This document shows, in pieces, positions 11,437 to 23,578 of a stretch of DNA of 64,000 nucleotides; positions within the stretch are counted from its first letter, which is position 1, and each line of letters opens with the position of its first letter. The stretch is from Amphiura filiformis (taxonomy: Eukaryota > Echinodermata > Ophiuroidea > Amphilepidida > Amphiuridae). The notes under the pieces were generated by a model, which was not told the origin of the DNA, did no database searches, and saw only the letters and a program-made list of their open reading frames with translations. Location of the stretch: positions 25,321,739 to 25,385,738 of the forward strand of contig NC_092646.1 of the NCBI RefSeq assembly GCF_039555335.1, written 5' to 3'. A program made the position numbers and the translations under genes.

Positions 11437-11676
11437 ATTTGTGATGTGATCAGTCGGAAGTCGGATATATTGAATTTCAGATATAGCCAAACCAAAGACA
11501 ATACTTTCTTTTGTTGCATATTGTTTTGGAAACACTTCAACTGTTCATATCTTTGGAACTAAATGTTCAATTTTAATGTAGTTTTCTGCAAAATGTAACT
11601 TTGTAACTGCTTTATACAATCATGTAAAAAACTGAAAATTGAATATGTCCGACTTCAGCCTGATCACATAACATTT
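11437..11676. mobile_element. Dispersed TIR repeat family, copy 3
   Basis: The ends CATTTGTGATGTGATCAGTC and, on the right as complement, CAAATGTTATGTGATCAGGC define the boundaries, then GAAGTCGGA continues in both arms. The interior is collinear with 6613..6865, including TTGGAAACACTTCAACTG and ATCTTTGGAACTAAATGTTC. Confidence 0.8.
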
Positions 11677-12001
11677 GAGTTTGTATGTATTATGTAAGAT
11701 TTCAATAGCATATATAAGCCAAGTGATATTATTACAGCTGGCAAGATTTTATGTGTAGCCATCTTTTTGAAAAGATTGTAACATAAATGTTTTCTTTGTA
11801 AATCTAAGTAATCGCTTATTCCAAATCTGTATTCATAAGTAGCGTATTCAAATTAAAAGCATCATTTTTATATTACCTGTTTCTTTTCTTGTCAGTTTCC
11901 TTTCAGATAATTTACATAATTGTTTACCACACAACTAAACATAAGTCAGTGGCTGTGGCTTAGCTTGTTAACGCTGAATTTCATGCTTTCTGCAATCTGC
12001 A

Positions 12002-12027
12002 TGCCGTCTATCACACGGTAGACGGCA
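12002..12027. repeat. Perfect small hairpin
   Basis: TGCCGTCTA, an 8-base loop (TCACACGG), then TAGACGGCA. It lies in a short GC-richer stretch and resembles an internal piece of a foldback element. The loop-like word CCGTGTGATAGA recurs near 12291. Confidence 0.6.
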
Positions 12028-12332
12028 GCAACCGCGTCGTCGCGGAAGACGCTTGTCGAAGCGCGATTATGTAGCGAGAATATAATATAATGATACGAGA
12101 ACGAGATCGTACTACTCGCAACTAAAACGGTAAACAAGATTCTTTCATTTCTGACATTTCGGAAGTAAATGAGTTTTCATGACAGTTACTTAATGTTTGC
12201 TAAATAAAACAGTGTTTAGATATTAAAATATTTTTTAACTGACTAAGAATGAGAATAAACGATAGTAATTTTTGATTTTACTATCCTCTACCGTGTGATA
12301 GAAGACAGGCAGGTCCAATAGTTTTTTATCGT

Positions 12333-12366
12333 AGTTGGATACCGGCTGCGCCGGCAACCACTACTC
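12333..12366. repeat. GC-rich hairpin
   Basis: GTAGTTGGATACCGGC pairs with GCCGGCAACCACTAC around a short loop. It lies immediately left of the large foldback at 12378 and may be part of the same mobile element. Confidence 0.55.
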
Positions 12367-12377
12367 AATAAATGACT

Positions 12378-12708
12378 GGTGTGGTTGCATGAGGAATAAA
12401 TCAGCTATCGCAACCTTTTGAATTTTGACAATTGACCACAACGCTCTTGAAATGTAAGAATTTTTCGAAACTCCTCCATTTTCAAACCTTTCCACGGATT
12501 CAAATATAAATCGATGATCTGTATACGAAGCGCTAATCAATGCGCATCAGCAGCGCATGAGGCGTCTATTTGTATTGATAGATATTTGACTCCGTGGAAC
12601 GGATTGAACATGAGGTAGTTTCGTAAAATTCTTTATTTCAAAAACGGATCGGTCAATTGTCAAAATTCAAAAAGTATGTGATAGCTGATATATTCATAAC
12701 CACATCGG
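12378..12708. mobile_element. Large foldback element with about 150-bp arms
   Basis: The left arm contains CAGCTATCGCAACC, then TTTTGAATTTTGACAATTGA and CCACGGATTCAAATAT. The right arm, read as complement, carries the same words in the same order with scattered substitutions. The centre is near 12545. No open frame. It is typical of an aged foldback/MITE. Confidence 0.8.
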
Positions 12709-12937
12709 TTATTTAGTTATGTTTGGTTTATGCTTGAAAATGCCGACGATACAGTTCTTTTAGGGACAATGTGCAGAGGTCTGTGGGTAGGAATCGTGCA
12801 CTATCAATCAAATGTATTTATTTATTTTATTGTTTCCCATTCATGCGACTCAATTTCTATACCCATCGATGTGCATATAGTAGAGATTCAGCGCAGCGCA
12901 CAGATGTGATAAGGCACATCAACTTAAGGGTAGACGA

Positions 12938-13298
12938 GGTATTGTTGGTCGAAGCAACCTAAAAATCGATTTTCATTATCTAGATCAATATATTATTGAA
13001 AATTAACACCTTGATGTTTTGCAAAAGTTCATTCTGCAAAACGTATACTTTGCAAACTTGCTTAATTTATTGTTGTTAATGAGTTATGTACGTTTTACAA
13101 AAGTGTTGTTGTTTCAGCACTCTTTACAACGTGACTCAAGAACCGCAGCACCTATAAAAGTATATCTGTGATATTTTAATTGCTCTACACGCTCGCTATG
13201 GATTGAGCAATGCAGTTTTTGCCAAAGCTCACTACCATTCGTAAGATGCTGTGAACTACCAAATCACAACAGTTTAAAATAATTAATAACCTTAAAGC
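12938..13298. repeat. Dispersed repeat, copy 1 (second copy in the DMRT intron)
   Basis: Collinear with 41447..41790. Shared words include GTATTGTTGGTCGAAGCA, TTGATGTTTTGCAAAAGTTC, TTTATTGTTGTTAATGAGTT, AAAGTATATCTGTGATATTT and TTGCCAAAGCTCACTACCAT. No TIR or coding frame was identified, so the class is unknown. Confidence 0.8.
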
Positions 13299-13739
13299 AC
13301 AACTTACAATGTCAATCGATCCATACGATCGCTAAAACTCCCAAACATCCGATCATACTATCAAACAAACAAGGAAACAAACACACCAATTTATATGTTA
13401 TCGCCTCCTACCGAGTTTACTTGGACAACGTATAAGGTTACTTCACGACCTATATCCATTTTGATAGTCAATCTAAAAGTTGTTTATTTCGTTTTCAATC
13501 TTCACAAATATCTAAATGAATTGGAAGAAAACTTCTTTGATTATCTATTTTTGTGTTATATATAGGTACCGTATCCCTGTGGGTGGGGCCTTGGCGGTTG
13601 TGGCTTAAACCTGGCTGCCCTAAATTCTTGCAATTTTGTATCGTTCATTATCCTCTACTCTTGTCCCATCGTTGGCTAGTAGACTTTTTTGCTGGTGTCC
13701 TGTATCTTTTTATTTTTGATTAAGAGTATAAAACTGTGA

Positions 13740-14070
13740 ATTAGATTTGATTTTTGCTATGAATCTTCTTCGTTCTTCTTTTCTGCCTCTTCCTCTTCCA
13801 CACCTTTCTAAATCTAATCTATCTAAACAAATACTCAATAAGATCGCAAAAGCGACATCTAATTGAGAAGAAAAATGGCATACGATGAAAACACAAGTAT
13901 TCATACGAGAATACAGATTAAACCTTAAGTTACATTACATTATTACATACCTTTCTTCTCCGTTCTTCTTTTCTTCCTCTTCCTCTTCCTCTTCCACACC
14001 TTTCTTCTTCGTTCCTCTTTTCTTCCTCTTCATCTCTTTCATCGCGTACTCCTTTTTCTTTCTTAACCTT
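13740..14070. repeat. Polypyrimidine low-complexity tract
   Basis: Repeats of CTTCCTCTTCC and TTCTTCGTTCTTCTTTTC occur at 13763..13807 and 13950..14035. The frames across it (poly-Ser/Phe on plus, poly-Glu/Lys on minus) come from composition and are not genes. Confidence 0.8.
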
Positions 14071-14477
14071 CCTCCACTTAAATCTTCAGTATATTCCTCT
14101 CCTTTGTTCTTGGTTGGAGAACACAGAATTTGTAAAGAATTACAACGAGGATATTTGCTTATCGTATTACACAGCACTAAGGATGCACCTCCTTCTTAGC
14201 CTAAATTCGCTTGTTCGCTTTCTTCCTCTTGATAATCGATGCAAATGTAAAGTAATGCGCTCTTTCTTTCCGCGCGCAAGCACGTCATGCATTTTTAATA
14301 TTGCGTAACTGTTTTTGCATCTAGGGCAAATGTTCGAACCAAAATCATAAGAAATATGTTTAAATTTTCCACATTAATAGCAAAGATTTCCGATGCCTCC
14401 GTTTCTTTACTTTTTTCGCCTGCTCTCCGGTATGTTTAACTTCCTTTTTTCAACCATCATTATGATCGATTTCCTGA

Positions 14478-15158
14478 TTCTATAATTTCTATATAAATGT
14501 TATAATAATCGATACCTATACCTATCATTAGTTTCGCAAACTTAAGATTTTTTTTATCTTGGGTTATAGTTTAGTGAAAACTACGAATATATGGGATGAT
14601 GAGTAGTCCAGGTGACCTTTGAGTCCAAGCTACAAAACACGAACAGAGAGAAACTCGAAACAATAACATCTGATATACCTACAAAAGAAGATGCGTGTGT
14701 CCAAAAGATCAACATGGACCATTTCCGGCCTAATTCTCTCATTTCTACCACTCATCTCCTTAATGAATTCATTTTCATTTTTTCATTCTCATCATCATCA
14801 TCATCTTCTTCAACTAATGCACAGTTTTGAAATGGATCTCTGCAAACAACGCGAATCTGGAATCAGAGAAGCTTGATACGTAGTCAAATACACAAGACAA
14901 TTTCCCTGGCCTATTTTTTCTCAGCGAGATACCGCCATGATCCTAATCATCACCTGTTACTAAGCCGTGCATGTTGCCTGGTTCGCTGACCGACCATCAG
15001 CTTAGACTCAAAGGTCACCTGGACTACTCTTCATCCCACATATTCATAATTTTCACTAAACTTTAACCCAAGATAAAAAAAAATCTCAAGTTTACGAAAC
15101 TAATGATAGATATAGGTATCGATATCGATTATGATAATATTTATATAGAATTATAGAA
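14478..15158. mobile_element. Long-TIR element, 680 bp with about 155-bp arms
   Basis: The left arm (14478..14632) and right arm (14999..15158) are inverted copies. The shared words are TCTATAAT at the tip, ATCATTAGTTTCG, TTTATCTTGGGTTA and AGTCCAGGTGACCTTTGAGT. The 366-bp interior is unrelated to the arms and has a CATCATCATCAT tract. The interior frames of 61 to 72 codons show no transposase feature. Confidence 0.85.
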
Positions 15159-15636
15159 CGAGCCTACATTTCTACCTACCATGTCATATCAAATTCATAG
15201 ACGTTGCTAAGCCATCCAAGAAGAGATCGCATGAAGTAACCGAACTAGTCTCAGCTTACCGAGATAAATTTCCTACTCTTATCAAATTGGGTTCATATTC
15301 TCATCATATGTCTTTCACATACAATGTTCCTTCTAAAAGTTCCAAAAACTTTTAATATAATACCTAAATATTACTATTTTTAAGTTTTAACCCTTCATAT
15401 TATATTCACGTAATAATTTCTACTATTTGTATTTGAAAATGCAATTTGATTTAAACAAGTACCCGACTCAGATGGCACGTAGGGGCTTAGTGATGCGTTC
15501 TTGTCATAACTCAAAGTATTCTCTGATCACTCCACCATGAAAACTGAAGCGTGAAATAATTAGTTTCATCTTCAAGTTACGGATATTCATTCCCCTCACG
15601 TCAATGTTGATTTTCACCGGCTTACATTGAGCTCTG

Positions 15637-15681
15637 CCATGAGGATGTTGATGAAGATAATCATATCCCTCACACCTTCTA
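15637..15681. repeat. 45-bp direct repeat, copy 1
   Basis: GAGGATGTTGATGAAGATAA, then TCATATCC, recurs at about 15887..15931 with few changes. Confidence 0.6.
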
Positions 15682-15737
15682 TATCACTAGGATCCACAAC
15701 ATGCTCATCTATCAGGGCACAGTTGTTTAACCCCGAT

Positions 15738-15893
15738 ATATTTTCACATTCATTGAATGGCTTTTGAAAAATTGGGTACAAAAACTCATACGCTTCAACT
15801 TGAGGTCAAATGTTGCACTATGATTGTTTAATTGAGGTTATTGAACAATGTCATTGGGATGACGCCATTGTGATCCATAGTGCATGAGGATGT
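15738..15893 (-). repeat. Dispersed repeat (inverted relative to 24176..24345)
   Basis: Read as complement it matches 24176..24345, including CACTATGGATCACAATGG, AATAACCTCAATTAAACAAT and GTATGAGTTTTTG. Non-coding, class unknown. Confidence 0.7.
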
Positions 15894-16811
15894 TGATGAA
15901 GATAATCATATCCGTAACACCTTATATATGGAGTAAACCAAAACCTGCTGGTATACATAGAGAGACCAACAAGGGGATACAACTGTTTCTTTAAGATAAA
16001 CTTGCAATTCACGTCATAACTAATTTTATTGATGCAAATTTTAAGTTTTGGGTACAACATTTTTATTCGCTGACTATTTAGGTAATATTACCAAACAGCC
16101 ATTGTGTGCTAATAGCGACCATCTGAAATTAAAGTTTCAAGTAATTCTACAGCCTTTTGAAACACAGTTTTGACGCATACTGATAAAATGATAGCCTCAT
16201 AAAAACGATAATTTACTACAGGGAAGTCACAATATTTTGCATTCTACTAGCAGGTCGATAAGGTGAACAATACCAAAGGATGTTTTTTTTCTTCATATTT
16301 TATGTGACACATTTGACACATTGGTCCAAAAGAATCGCCAGTTGTCAAATATGTCCTGAGCAGCAGAACCTGATGATCTAACTCCGTAAAATGTCTATAT
16401 TAAGGTCCTCTACGAGTCACAATGGTCACGAGTGTAGATTGTATCTTAAAAACCAAACATTTTATACCCACATACATGTACTCAATTCAGGGAGACATGA
16501 CAAAGTAAGAAAATAACTAAATTGGAAAACGCCAAAAGTACATCAGACAACGAGCAAGTAGACATTCAAGAAGTTGTAATCAAAATTCTTAAGTTGTTGG
16601 AAAGCAGCATTTAAGTATTGTAACTGGTCCGAGCCATACATGTATATACCAACAGGGATCTACCGCGAACTACGTCTAACGACTCTTGTTAAAAAACCCT
16701 CTCTTTCAGTTGACACGGGGAAGTCCGCTTGAAGGGTTCTTTTCAGAGCAATCCACTCATCAGCAGCATGAGCAGGAAAGGGCACCTACTCTATATACAT
16801 AACTCTTAACC

Positions 16812-18340
16812 CTGGATTCAGTGAGGTGTTTTATACTTCTTATAGAGATAGCAAGCAGGCAGACGTGCAGACACGGAAAGTAAAGAAGCAGAAAGATGCA
16901 TAATTATAGTGATAGAACGAAAGAGATTAATACAGTTGCAAACAAGACCTATATTTGAAACAAAAGCTTAATTTATAAAACAATAGAACATTTTAAATTT
17001 AAATAGAACAACCAGAGTAGTTTTAAAAAATATTCTAAAAGGTCATTCTGAAAATTGAAACATAAAACTGCACAATCTATTCCTTAATAACATTGTCCCT
17101 CTGGGCCAGATGCTGAGATGATGTCTGGTGAATTGACATTTCAATGGAATAATGTATCAAATCAAATAATAAAGTAAGGGCTCTACCGTAATGACATTTG
17201 TGATAATTGCTTTTTGCAATCAAATGAAAGTAAATCTAATCAAATATATAACGGTTTTTTTTTACTTTCATTGTAACTTTGTTTTATTCACAAAAATGAG
17301 AAAAATATGGCAAATTCAGTTTTCAAATGTATTATGTTATGTGTTGCTTTAGCATTTATAGTACATGGTTTGGGTATTATTTTGCTACATTAGTCAATGT
17401 TTTATTTGACGTCACCTGTCAATCAAACTCAGATACACTGCAAAAAATATTGAGCTAATGTTGAGTAATTTCTTACTCATTTGTTGAGTTGTGACCTTTT
17501 TACTCAATGTTGAGTAAAAGGTTTTTTGCAGTGTACGGGTTGTTTACAATTTGTCGTGATGGTTAAAATTTCTAAACACGTGCCCTATGGTTAGTTTGAA
17601 TCTTCAAACATGCAAACCGTCTTATAAACCGTATATAAATCAACCTCCCTTTACGCTGCTAACCAATCACGGATCGTGGAGAGTTTGATTGACAAAACGC
17701 AAACAAGCTTCTTTTTATCTAACTTAAAAGCGGCTCTCTTCAGTGCAAAGCCACCATTTCAATCTGGATTAGGTGTTTATACTACATCTATATAGAGATG
17801 GCAGACAGGACTACACGCAGGCAGACGGACAGGCAGACAGATTGCACTACTGACAGACAGATTTATGCAGACAAGGAAAGGGTTAGAAACAGAAAGATAC
17901 ATAATAGAGCAACATTGAAAATACAGTGGTAAACAATACATTTTGTTACATTTTTTAAAGCTGGGGAAAAAAATTGCAATTTATCAAAATACATCATAAT
18001 ATACACCTAGGGGCCTATCTGATTTTAAATAGAACAACTCGAAATTTGTAAAATAATTATTATAAAAAGGGGTCATCCAAAAATTGAAACTTAAGACTAT
18101 AAGATCTATTCCTTATTAGCATTGTCCCTCTGGGCCAAATTCTGAAACGATGTCTTGTGAATTGACATTTCAATGGATTAATGTATCAAATAATATAACA
18201 AAGTAAGCGCTCTACCGTTAAGACTTTAAAATCTCGTATTAATTGTGACTTCCATTTATAAAGCGCAATTTGTAGAAGTGACATTTGTTAATAATTTTGT
18301 AAATCAAATAAAAGGAATACGAATCCAAGAGAAATTTGTA
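16812..18340. repeat. Segmental duplication, two diverged units about 0.95 kb apart
   Basis: Unit 1 (16812..17250) and unit 2 (17764..18340) share the opening GGATT...AGGTGTTT, a GACA/GGCAGAC-rich stretch, the words ATTGTCCCTCTGGGCCA and GTGAATTGACATTTCAATGG, and the sequence AAGTAAG.GCTCTACCGT. The unique spacer between them contains the MITE at 17436. Confidence 0.75.
17436..17533. mobile_element. 98-bp palindromic MITE with TA duplication
   Basis: Ends CACTGCAAAAAA and TTTTTTGCAGTG, with TA on both sides. The interior is a mirrored series of TTGAGTAA/TTACTCAA motifs, so the whole unit can fold back. Confidence 0.85.
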
Positions 18341-18539
18341 ACATTGTTATATTTACTTCTAAAAATAAGAAGATATGGACATTTCGGTTTCAAGTGAATG
18401 TTTTATGCTGCTTTATCATTGATGCAGGGTCGTCTTCGACATTTAACAAATTTTATATAACTTTTCATGTACTCAAAGTACCCAAACACATAATGTACGA
18501 TCTTTTGAAATGGATGTGGTTATTTTTTGGCATTTATTT

Positions 18540-19750
18540 GTCCCACTTTGCACTTAAATGGAATCGGCCAAATGTGTTGTGCTTAAACAGGAAGCCCCAT
18601 CTGACCAGTTCTCCACAGAAGAACTGACGATACACCTGTTACTTTGATGACAGACAGAACAGAATTTACATGGATAAATTTTGACCTTGATTTATTCCCC
18701 CAAGGAACTTGAACCAAAAGTGGGGCTTTCACTTTAATGTATGACATAATGTCATATTTTAAGACATTAAGTCCCCCATATAACTCCACGTCAAACTGCC
18801 AAAATAGCCAGTGGGGTTTCGTCCAATTTACTTCGTTATTTCGGCTTAAAATAGACATAAACCCTTCCTTCCATTATTTCAGCATGTTGGGTAAAAACCA
18901 ATTTGTACCAAAAGCTTATTCTTAAGCACCCCCCACCCATTGTTACAGAAGGTTTTTTATGTGTACGTATATTTGCTGACAATATCACTATTTGATATAG
19001 TAATACTCATATCATGGAAACTTAAGTGTATGAGTTGAGCTGTACAAGTTCACTACCAATATTATCATCATCATCATCATCATCAAATTTGAAACTTTTC
19101 GCCCTAGTCTGTGATCAACAACCGTGATGCTTTGATAACCGGTATCAATAACTTTGATGTCATCAATGCTCCATAGGAATCTTATTTTCTGGCAGTTTAC
19201 CTGGCTAAGGTGTACTCATACCGACAGTAATTGCAACGGTGTACGTCATATCGTGAGCGTGAGCGGCAGGTGAAAACATTTTAGCTTTCCTTTGCTGGTT
19301 TCCGATTGAATTTTGTATTGTCCGTTTGTCTAAACTTGCGTTATATCATAATTTATTTATAGTCCAATATAGAAGTACTTATGTTCGTTTTACTGTCAAG
19401 AACTTGCAGTTATTCCAAAAGTTATTTCAAATAACAATACATAGGAATCACCGTAATTTCGTTGAATAGATTCATTAGGTTTTTTGATTAAAATAAATAC
19501 TCCGATATGAAAGACGAAATATTGTTTTGTCAAACAAAATGGAAATGTTTAATCACTGTAATCATGTTGTAGCTTTCATTACAATTTACATAAAACTATC
19601 AACTTTACACGTGATATTCGGTAATTAAAGATGATGTATTCTCGGATTTTGACAATTAATTACTAAATCATTTTTGGTCTCAAAAATAATTAAACACGAT
19701 ATATCGATATTGGTGTTATTCCTATCATTGCTTAGTGATTTAGAAATTGG
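18540..19750. repeat. Degenerate repeat copies and spacer
   Basis: Segments at 18550..18620 and 18770..18830 (AATGGAATCGGCCAAAT and CATATAACTCCACGTCAAAC) are diverged copies of the family at 19958 and 20618. A short CAT/CATCATCAT tract lies at 19065..19083. Otherwise no feature is recognised. Confidence 0.5.
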
Positions 19751-21230
19751 GAAAAAGCCAGTATTATAGTTAACATGTTTACTAAGTCACTTTTGTATTC
19801 CTTATGCAACTTACCATCTGCGTATCATCTTTGCCACACTTACGTTAAAACACTTTTGACACCTTCGTATTCCACACAGCGTCCTTTTTCAGAAAATTTG
19901 ATATGAGTTTTAAACTTTTTTCAGCCTGACTTTTTGGCATATTTGTATTTTTACTCAACGTTCTAACTTACACCCAAATGGAATCAGCCAAATTTGTTGT
20001 GCTTGCAAGGGCAAAACAGTTCCACATAGAAATCCGCGGCCAAAATAACCAGTGACGTTTCCCAACATACACCAAGACCGCAACCCGGCAGGGCTGAGGC
20101 CGGAAACTCCCATATTGAGGATATGTAATGGATTTCAAATTTATTACCATGTTTAAGAAAGTTTCTTTCACTTTACCTCATTATTTTGTCTGTGAATGAA
20201 CAGAAACCCTTCCTACTAGTTGTTATGAATATCATTTCAGCATAAAGAATAACAGAATTAAAATTACAACTAGAACGATATCGGTGTTGTTTTTTAACAT
20301 TGATTCTTTCCTAAAGGCATCATGCGTATCAACAATGCCTAACAGTGGCGTAGATTTCTTTTTGACATTTGGGGGATGGGGTTGGAAAAAAATGTCTTGA
20401 AGTATAGTGAATCCAGACCCTTTTGGCGACCATATAAATTTATTGTATCCCGCGCGCGAAATATGTTGCTATATTGAAGCTAAAACGATGAAATATGGTG
20501 CAAAAGTGGAGTATATTTAATAATAATAATAATAGTAATAACAGGCTCTTATATAGCGCCCTTAACCCAGAGGGTCTCAAGGCGATTAACAAACTAAAAA
20601 CCAAAATATTTGCGCCACGTCCTAACTTACACCCAAAATGGAATCAGCCAAATTTGTTGTGCTTGCCAGGGCAAAACAGTCCCACATACAACTCCACGTT
20701 ACTGACGGTCAAAATAACCAGTGAAGTTTCCCAACATACATCAAAGGCATCATGTCAACATTGCCTAACAGTGGCGTAGATTTCTTTTTGACATTTGGGG
20801 GATGGGGTTGGAGTATAGTCTTGAAGTATAGTGAATCCAGCCCCTTTTTGGCGACCATATAAGTTTATTGTATCCCGCGCGCGAAAAATTTGCTATATTG
20901 AAGCTAAAATGATGAAATATGGTGCAAAAGCGGAATATATTCGCCAATATGGCCAAATATTTGATCAGAAACCCGCATACAGACGTCAACATTGTGGGAT
21001 GATTGTATGGACCATGGCAAAATATTGGGGGGATTTACCCCCCCCCCCGGATCTACGTCTATGATGCCTAACAGTCGGAGAAAATCCAGAATAGTTAAGA
21101 TGTTTACGAAGTCACCTTTGTATTCCTTTTGCAACTTACCATCTGCGAATCATCTTTTCCACACTTATGTTAAAACACTTATGACACCTCTGCATTTCAC
21201 ACAGCACACAGAACCTTTGATATGGGGTTT
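19745..21230. repeat. Interleaved duplication, order C-A-B-A'-B'-C'
   Basis: Three modules each occur twice. C (19745..19915) and C' (21062..21225) share TGCAACTTACCATCTGCG. A (19955..20065) and A' (20615..20740) share GGAATCAGCCAAATTTGTTG. B (20314..20520) and B' (20741..20950) share CAGTGGCGTAGATTTCTTTT and GTATCCCGCGCGCGAAA. B and B' are almost identical. The GTGGCGTAG start, and the complement GGATCTACG after a poly-C run at 21040..21056, look like ends of a repeat element. Confidence 0.7.
20518..20590. repeat. TAA microsatellite plus SINE-tail-like sequence
   Basis: (TAA)n at 20518..20538 is followed by CTCTTATATAGCGCCCTTAA and CTCAAGGCG. This matches in layout the tail side of the SINE at 7901..8292. 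It may be a truncated relative. Confidence 0.5.
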
Positions 21231-21261
21231 TGTAAAGCTCGTGCTGCAGTAATGCTGACAA

Positions 21262-21512
21262 ACCGAATTGCCTATCGCTTTTTATTCGGCATCATTTTTA
21301 CGTAAGAATACAGTGGGAGGTTTATCCTGTCGCCATACCCAAAAAAAGACCAAATATCACCTTTACGCCACCATGAAATGCCTTTCAAATGTTCGGCGAA
21401 AATTTACCCAAGGTATTGATAGATAGCCTCCTAAACCACCACCAGGGTTCGAACCCGCAACCTCTCGCACCATAGTTGAACGCCTTATCGATTGAGAGCT
21501 AACTGACTGGTA
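21262..21512 (-). mobile_element. tRNA-derived SINE, second family
   Basis: The minus strand from 21512 reads CAGTTAGCTCTCAATCGATA (A-box-like), then 30 bases on GGTTGCGGGTTCGAACCCTG, which contains an exact B box GGTTCGAACCC. The sequence beyond it does not close a tRNA cloverleaf and runs into an unrelated body. I therefore read it as a SINE head, not a functional tRNA gene. Confidence 0.6.
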
Positions 21513-23140
21513 TGGGTCTTATGCAAGGTTGTATCATATCATCTCAACAGTTAAGCATCACCGTAGAAATGTGATACTATGTGCTCTGTATGACTAGTAA
21601 ATACTAGTCAATATTTTCTTGCTCAGACATTCAGATTACCAAGAGTGCATAAGATCAGCCCAAGTAGATGACAAAATCATCACATCTATTGTGGACATTC
21701 TTGTCGCTTTCTATCTTACCATCAGAAGTAGCAGGAACATTGATACACGGAAAGGCCACAATCATCAGTTCATCCAACCACGTGCAATACTTCTTCTTTC
21801 CATACACAATCAAGGTGTAGAATGATCTTCCTCCATCCTTCGTTGCAGCTACGTCATTTGAAGCATTTCGGTACGGACTTGCTAGCTTCCAGCTGCCAAG
21901 TCCAAGCTTTCAGGAAAGAGCCAAAAGATGTCAACATCGAAATTGCATATCATAACTTGGTCAAGTAACCGTCTGCCTTGGTTAATTATATTCAAAGCAA
22001 AAAAAATCTTGGATTTGGCCTAGATTCCAAATACTACACTGAAAGGTGGCATATATGTGAATATAATGGAGCAAGATTACGAGAATTGGCATTTATCACA
22101 GTCACGTACAAGCTATTATCTCAAACCCAAAATAGAAACAACATTTAAAGCAGTTGTCATTATGATACAACCCTAAGCATTGGTGCATAGGTGACTAAGG
22201 CGTAAGTAAATAAAAACCGGAAACAACACAATTATTTTACGAGGAATGTCTTAGATAACTAAAAAGTAATAGCTTTTATCATTAAGAGAGTGCTACTTGT
22301 ATATTAAAATGAATGGATCAAATCAATTATAGTCTTTGTTTTCATAATAATTACTTGTACAAGGAAATATAATAGAAATATGGTACATTTGTTTTATTAC
22401 TTAAAATTATAGAGGACAGATCCACCCTTTCACCTAATTGGTCAAAAGTTTCAGTTAATTTGCATAAATAACATACTACAATACCTATTACCCCTAATCT
22501 ATGCACACACAAAAGAAGCCAAATCGACACTGAGTACACACATATCCCGCTCCGTTTTGATCTAGAGTACACATATGCCTATTTACAGTTCAAACCGGCG
22601 GGAGTTTCAACTGCTTGGGATGTTGCAACGCTGGACACCTAAAACGATTTGGTTTCGCATTTCATAGTATTCAATGGCGATGTTACTCCCCACTTGTGCA
22701 GCGTGTTCCACCACCACGATGCTGTTCATAGTTTTTCGCCTTTCTTTCTCTGCTGGTGGATATGAGGATAGTAATTACCCCACCTCTACCGCGCTAATTT
22801 AAGCCCGACACATAGGGTAGAAGCAGACGTGCACTGTTACATTGCCCCTGTTCATTGCACTGTCAAAACAAGTTACGAGGTTAATAACATCTACAAACTT
22901 GACTTCATAAAAGCCAAAGAACTTTCAACAATGGTAGTAAACTGCGAACTATGGAAGAACTATTTTTCGTGAAAGGTGAAAATTAGCCCAACCTGTATGC
23001 GCTTCGGGAAGTGGGTTTGCATCGTCTTCATTTGAATTCGTGCAGCTTCCCGGTTACAGACCAATTCATTTTCGTTTTCACGCAGTTGGATTAAGCTGTT
23101 TGTTTATTAGATAGTGGGCAAAGTGTTTGTTGTTGTTTTT
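21513..23140. other. No recognised feature
   Basis: Mixed-composition spacer. Open frames of up to 73 codons are present with no recognisable domains. Confidence 0.4.
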
Positions 23141-23146
23141 TTGTGT

Positions 23147-23171
23147 GGGGTGGGGGTGGGGTGGGTGGGGG
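23147..23171 (+). other. G-quadruplex-capable G-run cluster
   Basis: Five runs of three to five G separated by single T bases, followed by GT repeats to about 23180. This fits the G3+N1-7 quadruplex pattern on the plus strand. Confidence 0.75.
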
Positions 23172-23228
23172 TGTGTGTGTTGCTCATGTAGTGGAGAAAA
23201 CACCCCCTCCCCCGGAAATCTAATGACC

Positions 23229-23578
23229 CAGCAAACACAAAACGTTTTGGACATCATTCGCAAAAGGTTAGAAAAGGTTGTTAGAAAACATTTAAATGTC
23301 GGATTATATAAAGGGTAAATAAAGGGTACAAAAGGGTATGCAAAGATTCTAACATAATGTTATCTAAGTGTTGACAAAATATTTGGCAAAAAATGTTTCC
23401 CAAAGATATTTTACAATAATATTTTGAAAACCTTTTAAAAATATTGTTGTAGTGTGTTTTCATACAAAACGTTTTAAAACGTTTTCATGACGTTGATTAA
23501 TGTTATTTGTTTTTACCAAAACTTAAAACCCAAAATATAACCTGTTTAAAACGTTTTTAAACCGTTTTTTGTTTGCTG
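23229..23578. mobile_element. TIR MITE (CAGCAAACA type)
   Basis: 350 bp. Inverted ends: CAGCAAACACAAAACGTTTT on the left and the same start on the complement of the right end (CAGCAAACAAAAAACG). AACGTTTT motifs recur internally. No coding capacity. Confidence 0.8.

Noticed and set aside
13935..14177. Lys/Glu-rich 80-codon protein on the minus strand
   Set aside because: It is the translation of a CTTCCTCTTCC low-complexity tract.
21430..21505. tRNA gene on the minus strand
   Set aside because: An exact B box and an A-box-like start are present, but extra bases and no acceptor-stem pairing make it a SINE head and not a tRNA.
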